Part shown: positions 1 to 5,234 of the stretch, in pieces
Layout of the letters: each line of letters opens with the position of its first letter
How positions within the stretch are numbered: position 1 is the stretch's first letter
Assembly (NCBI GenBank): GCA_003695455.1
Contig: RFJF01000272.1
Coordinates: 1 to 5,234 of the forward strand
Direction of reading: 5' to 3'
Length of the DNA: 5,234 nt
DNA from: Chloroflexota bacterium
GTDB taxonomy: Bacteria > Chloroflexota > Anaerolineae > 4572-78 > J111
The notes under the pieces: model-generated
Seen by the model: only the letters and a program-made list of their open reading frames with translations
Databases searched by the model: none
What the model was told of the DNA's origin: nothing
Position numbers and translations under genes: made by a program

Positions 1-24
1 AACAGCAACGGTGAATGTAAATCC

Positions 25-52
25 GTAAGGGCGACCGGGTGGTTGCCCCCGC
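25..52. repeat. Imperfect GC-rich hairpin, possibly an eroded dispersed palindromic repeat
   Basis: The arms GGGCGACC (29-36) and GGTTGCCC (41-48) can pair over 8 bp with one G-U wobble around a four-base GGGT loop. The flanks (GTAA on the left, CCGC on the right) pair poorly. From memory, a palindrome with arms like GTAGGGGCGACC and GGTCGCCCCTAC is scattered between genes in many Chloroflexota and some other genomes. The left arm here matches that form at 11 of 12 bases, so this may be a decayed copy. No U-tract follows, so it is not a standard intrinsic terminator, though it could protect an upstream mRNA end. Confidence 0.45.
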
Positions 53-75
53 AGCACGGCGCAGAAAGTTGTTTG

Positions 76-103
76 TACCCTTTACCCTTCTGCCTTTATC
101 CTT
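76..103. repeat. Degenerate tandem heptamer, four copies
   Basis: Four consecutive 7-base units can be read: TACCCTT twice, then CTGCCTT and TATCCTT. The common pattern is YNYCCTT. The tract is almost pure pyrimidine on the + strand and ends about 10 bases before the Shine-Dalgarno of the first permease gene. It resembles the short tandemly repeated heptamers found between genes in filamentous cyanobacteria and some Chloroflexota. Its position places it inside the likely 5' untranslated leader or promoter of the operon. No function can be read from the sequence. Confidence 0.5.
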
Positions 104-111
104 ATTTTATA

Positions 112-118
112 CGAGGAG
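112..118 (+). promoter_or_regulatory. Ribosome binding site of the DppB-like permease gene
   Basis: CGAGGAG is a strong match to the anti-Shine-Dalgarno sequence. It lies 6 bases before the ATG at 125 and fixes that start. An AT-rich stretch (TTATTTTATA) lies directly before it. Confidence 0.85.
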
Positions 119-124
119 AAGCCC

Positions 125-1429
125 ATGGCTCGATTTCTAATCCGAAGTCTCCTGTCGGCCGTTATCACAATGTTACTGGTCTCCATTGCGCTGTTCTTTT
201 TGCTTGAAGTTGGCAGCGGTGACGTTACGGTGAAAATTCTGGGCGTCTTTGCCACCGAGGAGCAACGCGCCTCGTACCGCGCCCAGTTGGGGCTTGACGC
301 ACCGGCCTACACTCGCTACTTTGACTGGCTGGCCGGCAGCGACTGGCGCGCCGAAAGCGTCACCGATTTGAACCTGGTCACCGTTACCAACCAATTTTCC
401 GGCGAAACCGAATGGTGGGCCGAAACTGACAACGGGCTGGCCCGCTGGAAAATGGAAGATGGCGTACTCAAGGTTATGTACCGGCAAGAAGACGGCTCCG
501 CCAGCGCGGCTGTGGCCGTTACCGATGACGCCTGGACCACCGGCCCCGACGGCAGCCAGTTCTTTTGGGGAGTTGACACCGACAACAATGCCGTCAAGTG
601 GGTCAAAGGCGCCGGCACAGAAGTTTGGGTGCTAACCAAAGCCGGCCTGCGCAAAGAAGGCGACGGCCCCCGCCAGTATATTCCCCTGCGCAAGGGGCTG
701 CTCCGCGGAGACCCCGGCGAATCGTGGCAATTTGGCCGCCCGGTGGCCGTCACCCTGTTCCCCCGCATCAGAAATACGGCCGTGCTGGCCGGGGTCGCGT
801 TTCTTTTTATTATGCCCATTGCCCTCTTTTTGGGCATTCTGGCCGGCGTTAACGAAGGCAAACCCCTTGACCGCTTCATCTCAATTACCAGCCTGGGCGC
901 TACCGCCACCCCGGAATTTGTCACCGGTATCTTCCTGATTATGATTTTGGGCATCTGGCTCAAGGTGGTGCCGGCTGTTGCCATTTTTACCAGCGCCAAC
1001 GCCATTTTTGAAGACCCCAGCCTGCTGATTTTGCCAGTACTCACCCTGACTGCGGTTGAGGTGGGCTACGTGGCCCGTATGACCCGTGCCAGCATGGTCG
1101 AGGTGATGGATTCGGCCTACATCCGCACAGCGGTCATCAAGGGAATGCCCCGCTGGCGGGTGATATTCCGCCATGCTCTGCGCAACGCACTCATGGCGCC
1201 CATCACCATTATTATGCTGCACGTCAACTGGCTGATTGGCGGACTGGTGGTGGTCGAGGTAATTTTTGGCTACCCCGGCCTGGGCAAATACATTTACGAT
1301 GCCGCCATTTTTGGCGATTTTAACGCCGTTGAAGCCGCGGCCATGTTTACCGTGGTCATTGCCATTGCCACCCGGCTCATTGGCGATTTTGCCTACACCC
1401 TGCTCAACCCCCGCATTAGATACGCATAA
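125..1429 (+). CDS. dppB: ABC transporter permease, DppB/OppB type, with large extracytoplasmic insert
   Basis: Inner-membrane permease of a Dpp/Opp-family (peptide/nickel/oligosaccharide) ABC importer. It would pair with the next gene product to form the channel. TM1 spans about residues 9-27. The usual DppB region after it is present (LGLDAPAYTRYFDWLAG, 55-71). The core then resumes at GLLRGDPGESWQFGRPV (191-207), followed by about five membrane segments (near 220-242, 262-282, 300-317, 355-377 and 402-424). The ATPase-contacting EAA-type loop lies at 332-359 (YIRTAVIKG, then RHALRNAL), followed by the family motif EVIFGYPGLG (378-387) and the C-terminal NPRIRY. Family members are usually about 310-340 residues; this one has 434. 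The excess is about 119 residues (72-190), rich in Trp and acidic residues and hydrophilic, sitting in the first extracytoplasmic loop. The reading frame is continuous and the core motifs are intact, so this looks like a functional variant, not a broken gene. Start chosen for its strong Shine-Dalgarno. Family is certain; the substrate is unknown. Confidence 0.95.
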   Translation: MARFLIRSLLSAVITMLLVSIALFFLLEVGSGDVTVKILGVFATEEQRASYRAQLGLDAPAYTRYFDWLAGSDWRAESVTDLNLVTVTNQFSGETEWWAETDNGLARWKMEDGVLKVMYRQEDGSASAAVAVTDDAWTTGPDGSQFFWGVDTDNNAVKWVKGAGTEVWVLTKAGLRKEGDGPRQYIPLRKGLLRGDPGESWQFGRPVAVTLFPRIRNTAVLAGVAFLFIMPIALFLGILAGVNEGKPLDRFISITSLGATATPEFVTGIFLIMILGIWLKVVPAVAIFTSANAIFEDPSLLILPVLTLTAVEVGYVARMTRASMVEVMDSAYIRTAVIKGMPRWRVIFRHALRNALMAPITIIMLHVNWLIGGLVVVEVIFGYPGLGKYIYDAAIFGDFNAVEAAAMFTVVIAIATRLIGDFAYTLLNPRIRYA

Positions 1430-1436
1430 GAAGGTG
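1430..1436 (+). promoter_or_regulatory. Ribosome binding site of the DppC-like permease gene
   Basis: GAAGGTG directly follows the TAA (1427-1429) of the DppB-like gene and lies 4 bases before the ATG at 1441. The 11-base gap leaves no room for a separate promoter, so translation is probably coupled. Confidence 0.65.
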
Positions 1437-1440
1437 CATT

Positions 1441-2367
1441 ATGGCTGTTGCTGAATCAATTTCAAAACCTGCTGCCCGGCCCGCAATCTGGCAAAAATGG
1501 TGGAAATCCATTTCCATTATTTTTGAGTCTCGTGTGGCAACCGTGGGCATGGCGATGGTGCTGTTTTGGGTAATTCTGGCACTTATCTCGGTTTTTTGGA
1601 CCCCCTACCCGCCCAACGATTCGCTCTTTACCCAAAACCTGCCCCCCAACGCACAAAACTGGCTGGGCACCGACCACCTGGGCCGCGACATTCTCTCGCG
1701 GTTGATGACCGGCACGCAGGTGATTTTGCTCAAAACCCGCCTGCCCGGCGATGCCGGCCTGGCCATTCCCGGCGGGGTGGCAATCTGGGGGGTCATCGGC
1801 TCGCTGATTCTCGGCTCTTTTTTGGGGCTGGCAGCCGGATACCGCGGCGGCTGGTGGGACCAATCAATTATGCAGGTACTCGATGCGCTGATTGCCTTTC
1901 CGGTCATTGTGCTGTACCTGGTGGTTATTGCCGCGCTGGGTCAGGGCGACCTGGTGGTTATTCTGGCAATTACCGTAACCGGCGCGCCGGGGGTGGCGCG
2001 GCTGGTGCGCAGCCTCTCGCTGGATATTAAAACCCGCGATTATATTCGCGCGGCAGAAACCCGCGGCGAAAGCACCCTTTACATTATGTTCAGAGAAATT
2101 CTACCCAACGCCCGCGGCCCAATTCTGGTTGATGCCATGCTGCGGGTGGGGTACGCCATTTTTGCCATCGGTACGTTGGGTTTTTTGGGTATTGGGCTGC
2201 CGCCGCCGGACCCGGACTGGGGAAACATGGTCAACGAGGCCCGGCAGTTCATCTTTTCCAACCAACTGGCCGTAATCTGGCCGGCTCTGGCAATTGCCAC
2301 TCTGGTCATCGGCCTGAACCTGTTTGCCGATGGCCTGCGCGAGGAGCTAACCCGTTACCAAAAGTAA
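1441..2367 (+). CDS. dppC: ABC transporter permease, DppC/OppC type
   Basis: Second inner-membrane permease of the importer, expected to heterodimerise with the DppB-like protein. After a cytoplasmic N-terminus of about 34 residues, TM1 lies near 35-53. The DppC hallmark GTDHLGRDILSRL follows at 76-88. Further membrane segments lie near 114-133, 150-166, 170-187, 235-253 and 278-296. The EAA-type ATPase-contact loop is at 200-228 (DYIRAAETRG, then REILPNARGPI), and the conserved LGFLGIGLPPPDPDWG is at 246-261. At 308 residues it is in the normal family range. Compared with E. coli DppC, recalled from memory, the stretch from the glycine after SRL (residue 91) to the GYRGG motif (133-137) is about 15 residues longer; the extra part is around KTRLPGDAGLAIPGG (98-112). 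The sister permease is also enlarged between TM1 and TM2. The gene sits 11 bases after dppB and 45 bases before the ATPase gene. Family is certain; the substrate is not determinable. Confidence 0.95.
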   Translation: MAVAESISKPAARPAIWQKWWKSISIIFESRVATVGMAMVLFWVILALISVFWTPYPPNDSLFTQNLPPNAQNWLGTDHLGRDILSRLMTGTQVILLKTRLPGDAGLAIPGGVAIWGVIGSLILGSFLGLAAGYRGGWWDQSIMQVLDALIAFPVIVLYLVVIAALGQGDLVVILAITVTGAPGVARLVRSLSLDIKTRDYIRAAETRGESTLYIMFREILPNARGPILVDAMLRVGYAIFAIGTLGFLGIGLPPPDPDWGNMVNEARQFIFSNQLAVIWPALAIATLVIGLNLFADGLREELTRYQK

Positions 2368-2401
2368 ACCAACGTCACAAATCAGCACTTGATATCACCC
2401 C

Positions 2402-2409
2402 AGAGAAAA
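2402..2409 (+). promoter_or_regulatory. Weak ribosome binding site supporting the ATG at 2413
   Basis: AGAGAAAA lies just before the ATG at 2413, with GAG 7 bases from the start codon. It is weak, but the alternative in-frame TTG at 2389 has no purine-rich sequence at a suitable distance upstream. This favours the ATG. Confidence 0.45.
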
Positions 2410-2412
2410 TAT

Positions 2413-4521
2413 ATGAGCGAACAACAAAAAAAACCACCGGTCTTGAAAATAGAAGATTTGGCCGTAGCCTACAAAGTGCGCGGCGGAGAAATTGAAGCCG
2501 TGCAAAATGTCTCGTTTGAGATACACCGCGGCGAATCATTTGGCGTGGTTGGCGAATCCGGCTGCGGCAAAAGCACCGTTGCCTGGTCAATTGTCAACTT
2601 TCTGGGCGCCAACGGCTACGTAAAACGCGGCAGCATTAAATTTCAGGGGCAGGACCTGGTAGGCAAAAGCGGCGAGGAATTGCGCCGGCTGCGCGGCGAC
2701 CAGATTGCTATGGTCTACCAGGACCCCATGCAGGCGCTCAACCCCTCAATGCGGCTGGGCGACCAGATGAAAGAAGTGCTGACCGTGCACCAGGGCATCA
2801 GCGATGAAGATGCCACAAGCCGCTGTATTAACATGCTTGAACACGTGCACATGCCGGACCCCGCTAACGTGATGCGCCGCTACCCGCACCAGATTTCTGG
2901 CGGGCAGCAGCAACGGGTGGTCATTGCCATGGCCTTGCTCAACAACCCGGCCCTGCTCATCATGGATGAACCGACCACCGCGCTCGATGTAACCGTTGAG
3001 GCCGCCGTGCTGGACCTGATTGCCGACCTGCGCCGCGAATTTGACACCGCCATTATGTACATCACCCACAATTTGGGGGTAGTGGCGCGGGTTTGCTCGC
3101 AGGTGGGGGTGATGTACGCCGGCGAGATGGTTGAACGGGCTGCGGTGAATGAAATATTCAAATCGCCGCGCCACCCGTACACCCAGGGGCTTATTCGCTG
3201 CGTGCCCAAACTGGGCGCCGATAAAAGCAGCAACGTGCTCTACCCCATCATTGGGCGCGTGCCGCCCCCGGCCAACCGCCCCGTGGGCTGCATTTTTTCG
3301 CCGCGCTGCGATTACACGCAAACACGTTGCAAAGAAGAACGGCCCAAACTGCGAGAAATCGTCCCCGGCGTGCAGGTTCGCTGCCACTTTTCAGAGGATA
3401 TTGACCCCGCCCAATGGACTCCCGGCGAAGAAATCACCCTGCCCCAATTGGCTGATACACCAAAAAGCAACGGCGAGACCATTCTGGAAGTAAAAAACCT
3501 GAAAAAATATTACAAGGTTCAGGGCAACTCGCTGAAAGATGTGGTGGGGATGGGGGAACCGCGCTACGTTAAAGCGGTTGAAAACGCCTCGTTTACCGTG
3601 CCACGGGGCAAAACACTGGGCATTGTAGGCGAAAGCGGCTGCGGCAAAAGCACGCTCATCAAAACCCTGATTGGGCTTGAATCCAGCACCGACGGCGAAG
3701 CAACGTTTATGGGCTTTGATATTACCGGTGACCTGAGCCGCCGCGACGAAAAGTTGATTCAGGAATTGCAAATGGTGTTCCAGAACCCGGATTCCACCAT
3801 GAATCCCAGTTACACGGTGGGCAACCAGATTGCCCGGCCCATGATTCGCTTTAAAACCGTACCCAAAAATCAGGTTCGGGCCGAAGTCATCAAACTGTTG
3901 GAAGCCATGCGCCTGGGAGAAAATTACTACGACCGGCTGCCCCGGCAGTTGAGCGGCGGCGAAAAACAGCGCATTGGCATTGCCCGCGCGTTGGCCAGCC
4001 GGCCAGATTTGGTTCTGTGCGATGAGCCGGTCAGCGCGCTGGATGTATCGGTGCAGGCGGCGCTGCTCAACCTGCTGCTGGAAGTTCAGCAGGATTACAA
4101 CACCACCATGATTTTCATTGCCCATGATTTGAGCGTGGTACGCTTTTTCTCAGATTACGTGGCGGTGATGTACCTGGGTCAGATTATGGAAATTGGCCCG
4201 GCCAACGCCATCTACGCTCCGCCGTACCACCCCTACACCGAGGCGCTGCTTTCGGCGGTACCCATTCCGGACCCCACGGCCAAACAAAAGGTCATCCGGC
4301 TGGATGGAACCGTACCCAGCGCCATCAATCCCCCGTCCGGCTGCCGCTTTCACACCCGCTGCCCGCGCCGCAGTTTGTTGCCGGACGGCGGCAAAATCTG
4401 CGAAACCGAGGTGCCACCCTGGCAGAACATTGATGACAAACACCGGATTTTCTGTCACATTCCGGAAGAAACCCTGCGGTCATTCGACCCGGTCATTTCC
4501 ACAGAAAACGCAAAGGAGTAA
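2413..4521 (+). CDS. Fused two-domain peptide-type ABC transporter ATPase (DppD-DppF fusion)
   Basis: Cytoplasmic ATPase that powers the importer. Most Dpp/Opp systems encode two separate ATPases, DppD and DppF; here both are in one chain of 702 residues. N-terminal half: Walker A GESGCGKST (47-55), Q-loop Gln103, signature SGGQQ (162-166), Walker B with catalytic Glu (IMDEP, 183-187; E186) and switch His219. C-terminal half: Walker A GESGCGKST (406-414), Gln457, signature SGGEK (514-518), DEP (537-539; E538) and His571. Both sites therefore look catalytically complete. Each half ends in the oligopeptide-type C-terminal extension (oligo_HPY) with four cysteines: C293, C299, C306, C324 and C644, C650, C663, C681. 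Related OppD proteins bind a [4Fe-4S] cluster through such cysteines. A linker of about 30 residues (327-355) joins the halves. A TTG at 2389 would add 8 residues, but the ATG has the better upstream site. An A8 run lies at codons 5-7. The stop overlaps the region of the next gene's ribosome binding site. Confidence 0.95.
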   Translation: MSEQQKKPPVLKIEDLAVAYKVRGGEIEAVQNVSFEIHRGESFGVVGESGCGKSTVAWSIVNFLGANGYVKRGSIKFQGQDLVGKSGEELRRLRGDQIAMVYQDPMQALNPSMRLGDQMKEVLTVHQGISDEDATSRCINMLEHVHMPDPANVMRRYPHQISGGQQQRVVIAMALLNNPALLIMDEPTTALDVTVEAAVLDLIADLRREFDTAIMYITHNLGVVARVCSQVGVMYAGEMVERAAVNEIFKSPRHPYTQGLIRCVPKLGADKSSNVLYPIIGRVPPPANRPVGCIFSPRCDYTQTRCKEERPKLREIVPGVQVRCHFSEDIDPAQWTPGEEITLPQLADTPKSNGETILEVKNLKKYYKVQGNSLKDVVGMGEPRYVKAVENASFTVPRGKTLGIVGESGCGKSTLIKTLIGLESSTDGEATFMGFDITGDLSRRDEKLIQELQMVFQNPDSTMNPSYTVGNQIARPMIRFKTVPKNQVRAEVIKLLEAMRLGENYYDRLPRQLSGGEKQRIGIARALASRPDLVLCDEPVSALDVSVQAALLNLLLEVQQDYNTTMIFIAHDLSVVRFFSDYVAVMYLGQIMEIGPANAIYAPPYHPYTEALLSAVPIPDPTAKQKVIRLDGTVPSAINPPSGCRFHTRCPRRSLLPDGGKICETEVPPWQNIDDKHRIFCHIPEETLRSFDPVISTENAKE
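4512..4518 (+). promoter_or_regulatory. Ribosome binding site of the CBS-ACT gene, inside the ATPase gene end
   Basis: AAAGGAG is a strong Shine-Dalgarno formed by the last coding bases of the ATPase gene, immediately before its TAA (4519-4521). It lies 9 bases before the ATG at 4528. The placement implies translational coupling of the CBS-ACT protein to the transporter ATPase. Confidence 0.8.
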
Positions 4522-4527
4522 GGGATT

Positions 4528-5187
4528 ATGCTTGTAAAAGATTGTATGACCCGTCACCCAATTTTGATTTCTCCCGATGCCAAAGCCACCGAAGCGCAGC
4601 AACTCATGGCAGAAAATCACATCCGCCATTTGCCGGTGGTAGGCGATGGCAAACGGCTGCAGGGGCTGATAACTCAGCGCAGTTTTGCTCTGGATTCTGA
4701 CAAGGTGGGCAGCCTGAATATGTGGGACATCACCCGTTATTTGTCTAACCTGACCGTAAAAAACGTAATGCTCACACGAGCCAAGGTGCTGACCATTGCC
4801 CCGGACCGCACAGTTGAGCGCGCAGCCCGGATTATGGAAGAACACAAAATTGGCTGCCTGCCGGTGGTTGAAAATGATGTTGTGATTGGTATTCTCAGTC
4901 AGGTTGACCTGTTGCACAGCTACCAGGAAATGCTGGGACTGCCCACGGAAGGCGTGCGGGTTACCATGCGAATGCCGGACAATAAGAAGGGCGAGTTTGC
5001 CAAATTAACGGCCTTTGTAGCCCAGCAAGGCTGGGGAATTATGGGCATTGGCAGCTACCCGGCGCCTCGCACCCCCGGCTTTTGGGACGTGGTTCTAAAA
5101 ATTCCCGATGTTTCACCGGATGAGGTAAAACATGCCCTGAGCCAACTGGAAGGGCAGGAAATTGTAGACATTCGGAGCGTGGTTTAG
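4528..5187 (+). CDS. CBS-CBS-ACT domain protein, AcuB-like putative ligand sensor
   Basis: Small soluble protein of 219 residues with the domain order and length of the AcuB family: two CBS domains followed by a C-terminal ACT-like domain. CBS1 covers about 1-56 (VKDCMTRHPILISPDAKATE, then HIRHLPVV at 31-38). CBS2 covers about 76-130 (VKNVMLTRAKVLTIAPDRTVE, split here as VKNVM at 77-81 and APDRTVE at 91-97, then IGCLPVV at 108-114). The ACT-like part is about 141-219. CBS pairs commonly bind AMP, ATP or SAM, and ACT domains commonly bind amino acids. CBS2 keeps the G-x-x-S/T-x-x-D nucleotide-ribose motif (G121, S124, D127); CBS1 has Ser52 where the Asp is expected. No signal peptide or membrane segment is seen, so it should be cytoplasmic. 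The gene lies 6 bases after the ATPase stop. It could regulate the transporter or the use of its cargo, but that is inferred from position only. AcuB proper is linked to acetoin use; nothing here indicates acetoin. Confidence 0.9.
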   Translation: MLVKDCMTRHPILISPDAKATEAQQLMAENHIRHLPVVGDGKRLQGLITQRSFALDSDKVGSLNMWDITRYLSNLTVKNVMLTRAKVLTIAPDRTVERAARIMEEHKIGCLPVVENDVVIGILSQVDLLHSYQEMLGLPTEGVRVTMRMPDNKKGEFAKLTAFVAQQGWGIMGIGSYPAPRTPGFWDVVLKIPDVSPDEVKHALSQLEGQEIVDIRSVV

Positions 5188-5234
5188 CCGGCACAAGCCG
5201 ATATAACCAACAAAAAGCCCCGTCAGTTTATGTG

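Noticed and set aside
1..28. Possible C-terminal end of an upstream gene in frame 2, ending in TAA at 26-28
   Set aside because: Only eight codons are visible and they carry no recognisable motif. It could be the end of the missing binding-protein gene, but the sequence does not show it.
70..100. Possible sigma70-type promoter (TTGTTT at 70-75 with TTTATC at 95-100)
   Set aside because: The spacing of 19 bases is long, both boxes are weak, and the region is a low-complexity repeat, so the match is not persuasive.
316..1044. Open frame of 242 codons on the - strand across the DppB insert
   Set aside because: I considered whether the insert region might hide an antisense gene. The + frame stays open through the insert with intact permease motifs on both sides, and the - strand product is low-complexity basic sequence without a recognisable domain.
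2389..2412. Earlier TTG start for the ATPase gene
   Set aside because: It would add 8 residues but has no Shine-Dalgarno-like sequence upstream. The ATG at 2413 has a purine-rich stretch at a usable distance.
2746..3387. Long open frame (213 codons) on the - strand opposite the ATPase gene
   Set aside because: It lies wholly antisense to the strongly conserved first ATPase half, its predicted protein has no recognisable domain, and it looks like a by-product of the codon bias of the real gene.
3391..4125. Open frame of 244 codons on the - strand opposite the second ATPase half
   Set aside because: Antisense to the Walker A, signature and Walker B region of a clear gene, with no convincing ribosome binding site and no family resemblance.
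5188..5200. Short inverted repeat CGGC-ACAA-GCCG after the last gene
   Set aside because: A four-base stem with no following T-tract is too weak for a terminator.
5212..5234. Possible left half of an intrinsic terminator (AAAAAGCCCCGTCAG)
   Set aside because: A-tract plus GC-rich stem start fits a bidirectional terminator, but the pairing arm and T-tract would lie beyond the window, so it cannot be confirmed.

Overview
The window holds four tightly spaced genes, all on the + strand, that look like one operon. Three encode the membrane and ATPase parts of a dipeptide/oligopeptide/nickel-type (Dpp/Opp) ABC importer, and the fourth encodes a small CBS-CBS-ACT protein. The best guess for the source is a bacterium of the Chloroflexota (Anaerolineae-like). 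That guess rests on the moderate-to-high GC, the fused DppD-DppF ATPase, a DppB with an enlarged extracytoplasmic loop, and the short repeats upstream. It is an inference, not proven by any single marker here.

Layout: positions 1-124 are apparently non-coding and carry an imperfect GC-rich hairpin, a four-copy degenerate heptamer tract and a strong Shine-Dalgarno. Then come a DppB-like permease (125-1429) with about 119 extra residues between TM1 and TM2, and a DppC-like permease (1441-2367) with about 15 extra residues in its own TM1-TM2 loop. Next is a double-length ATPase (2413-4521) joining a DppD-like and a DppF-like half in one polypeptide. Last is an AcuB-like CBS-CBS-ACT protein (4528-5187). 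The final 47 bases are non-coding. Gaps are 11, 45 and 6 bases, which supports co-transcription.

The two permeases would form the membrane channel, and the fused protein would supply both nucleotide-binding domains, so one ATPase chain per transporter is enough. The substrate-binding lipoprotein that normally sets specificity is not in the window and may lie just upstream. Without it the cargo (peptide, nickel, oligosaccharide or other) cannot be named. The CBS-ACT protein could sense adenine nucleotides and an amino acid or other small ligand and connect that to transport or to use of the imported cargo; that link is inferred only from gene order.

The most unusual features are the Trp-rich, internally repetitive insert that splits a normally continuous conserved motif of DppB, and the coupling of a CBS-ACT sensor gene to the ATPase gene.
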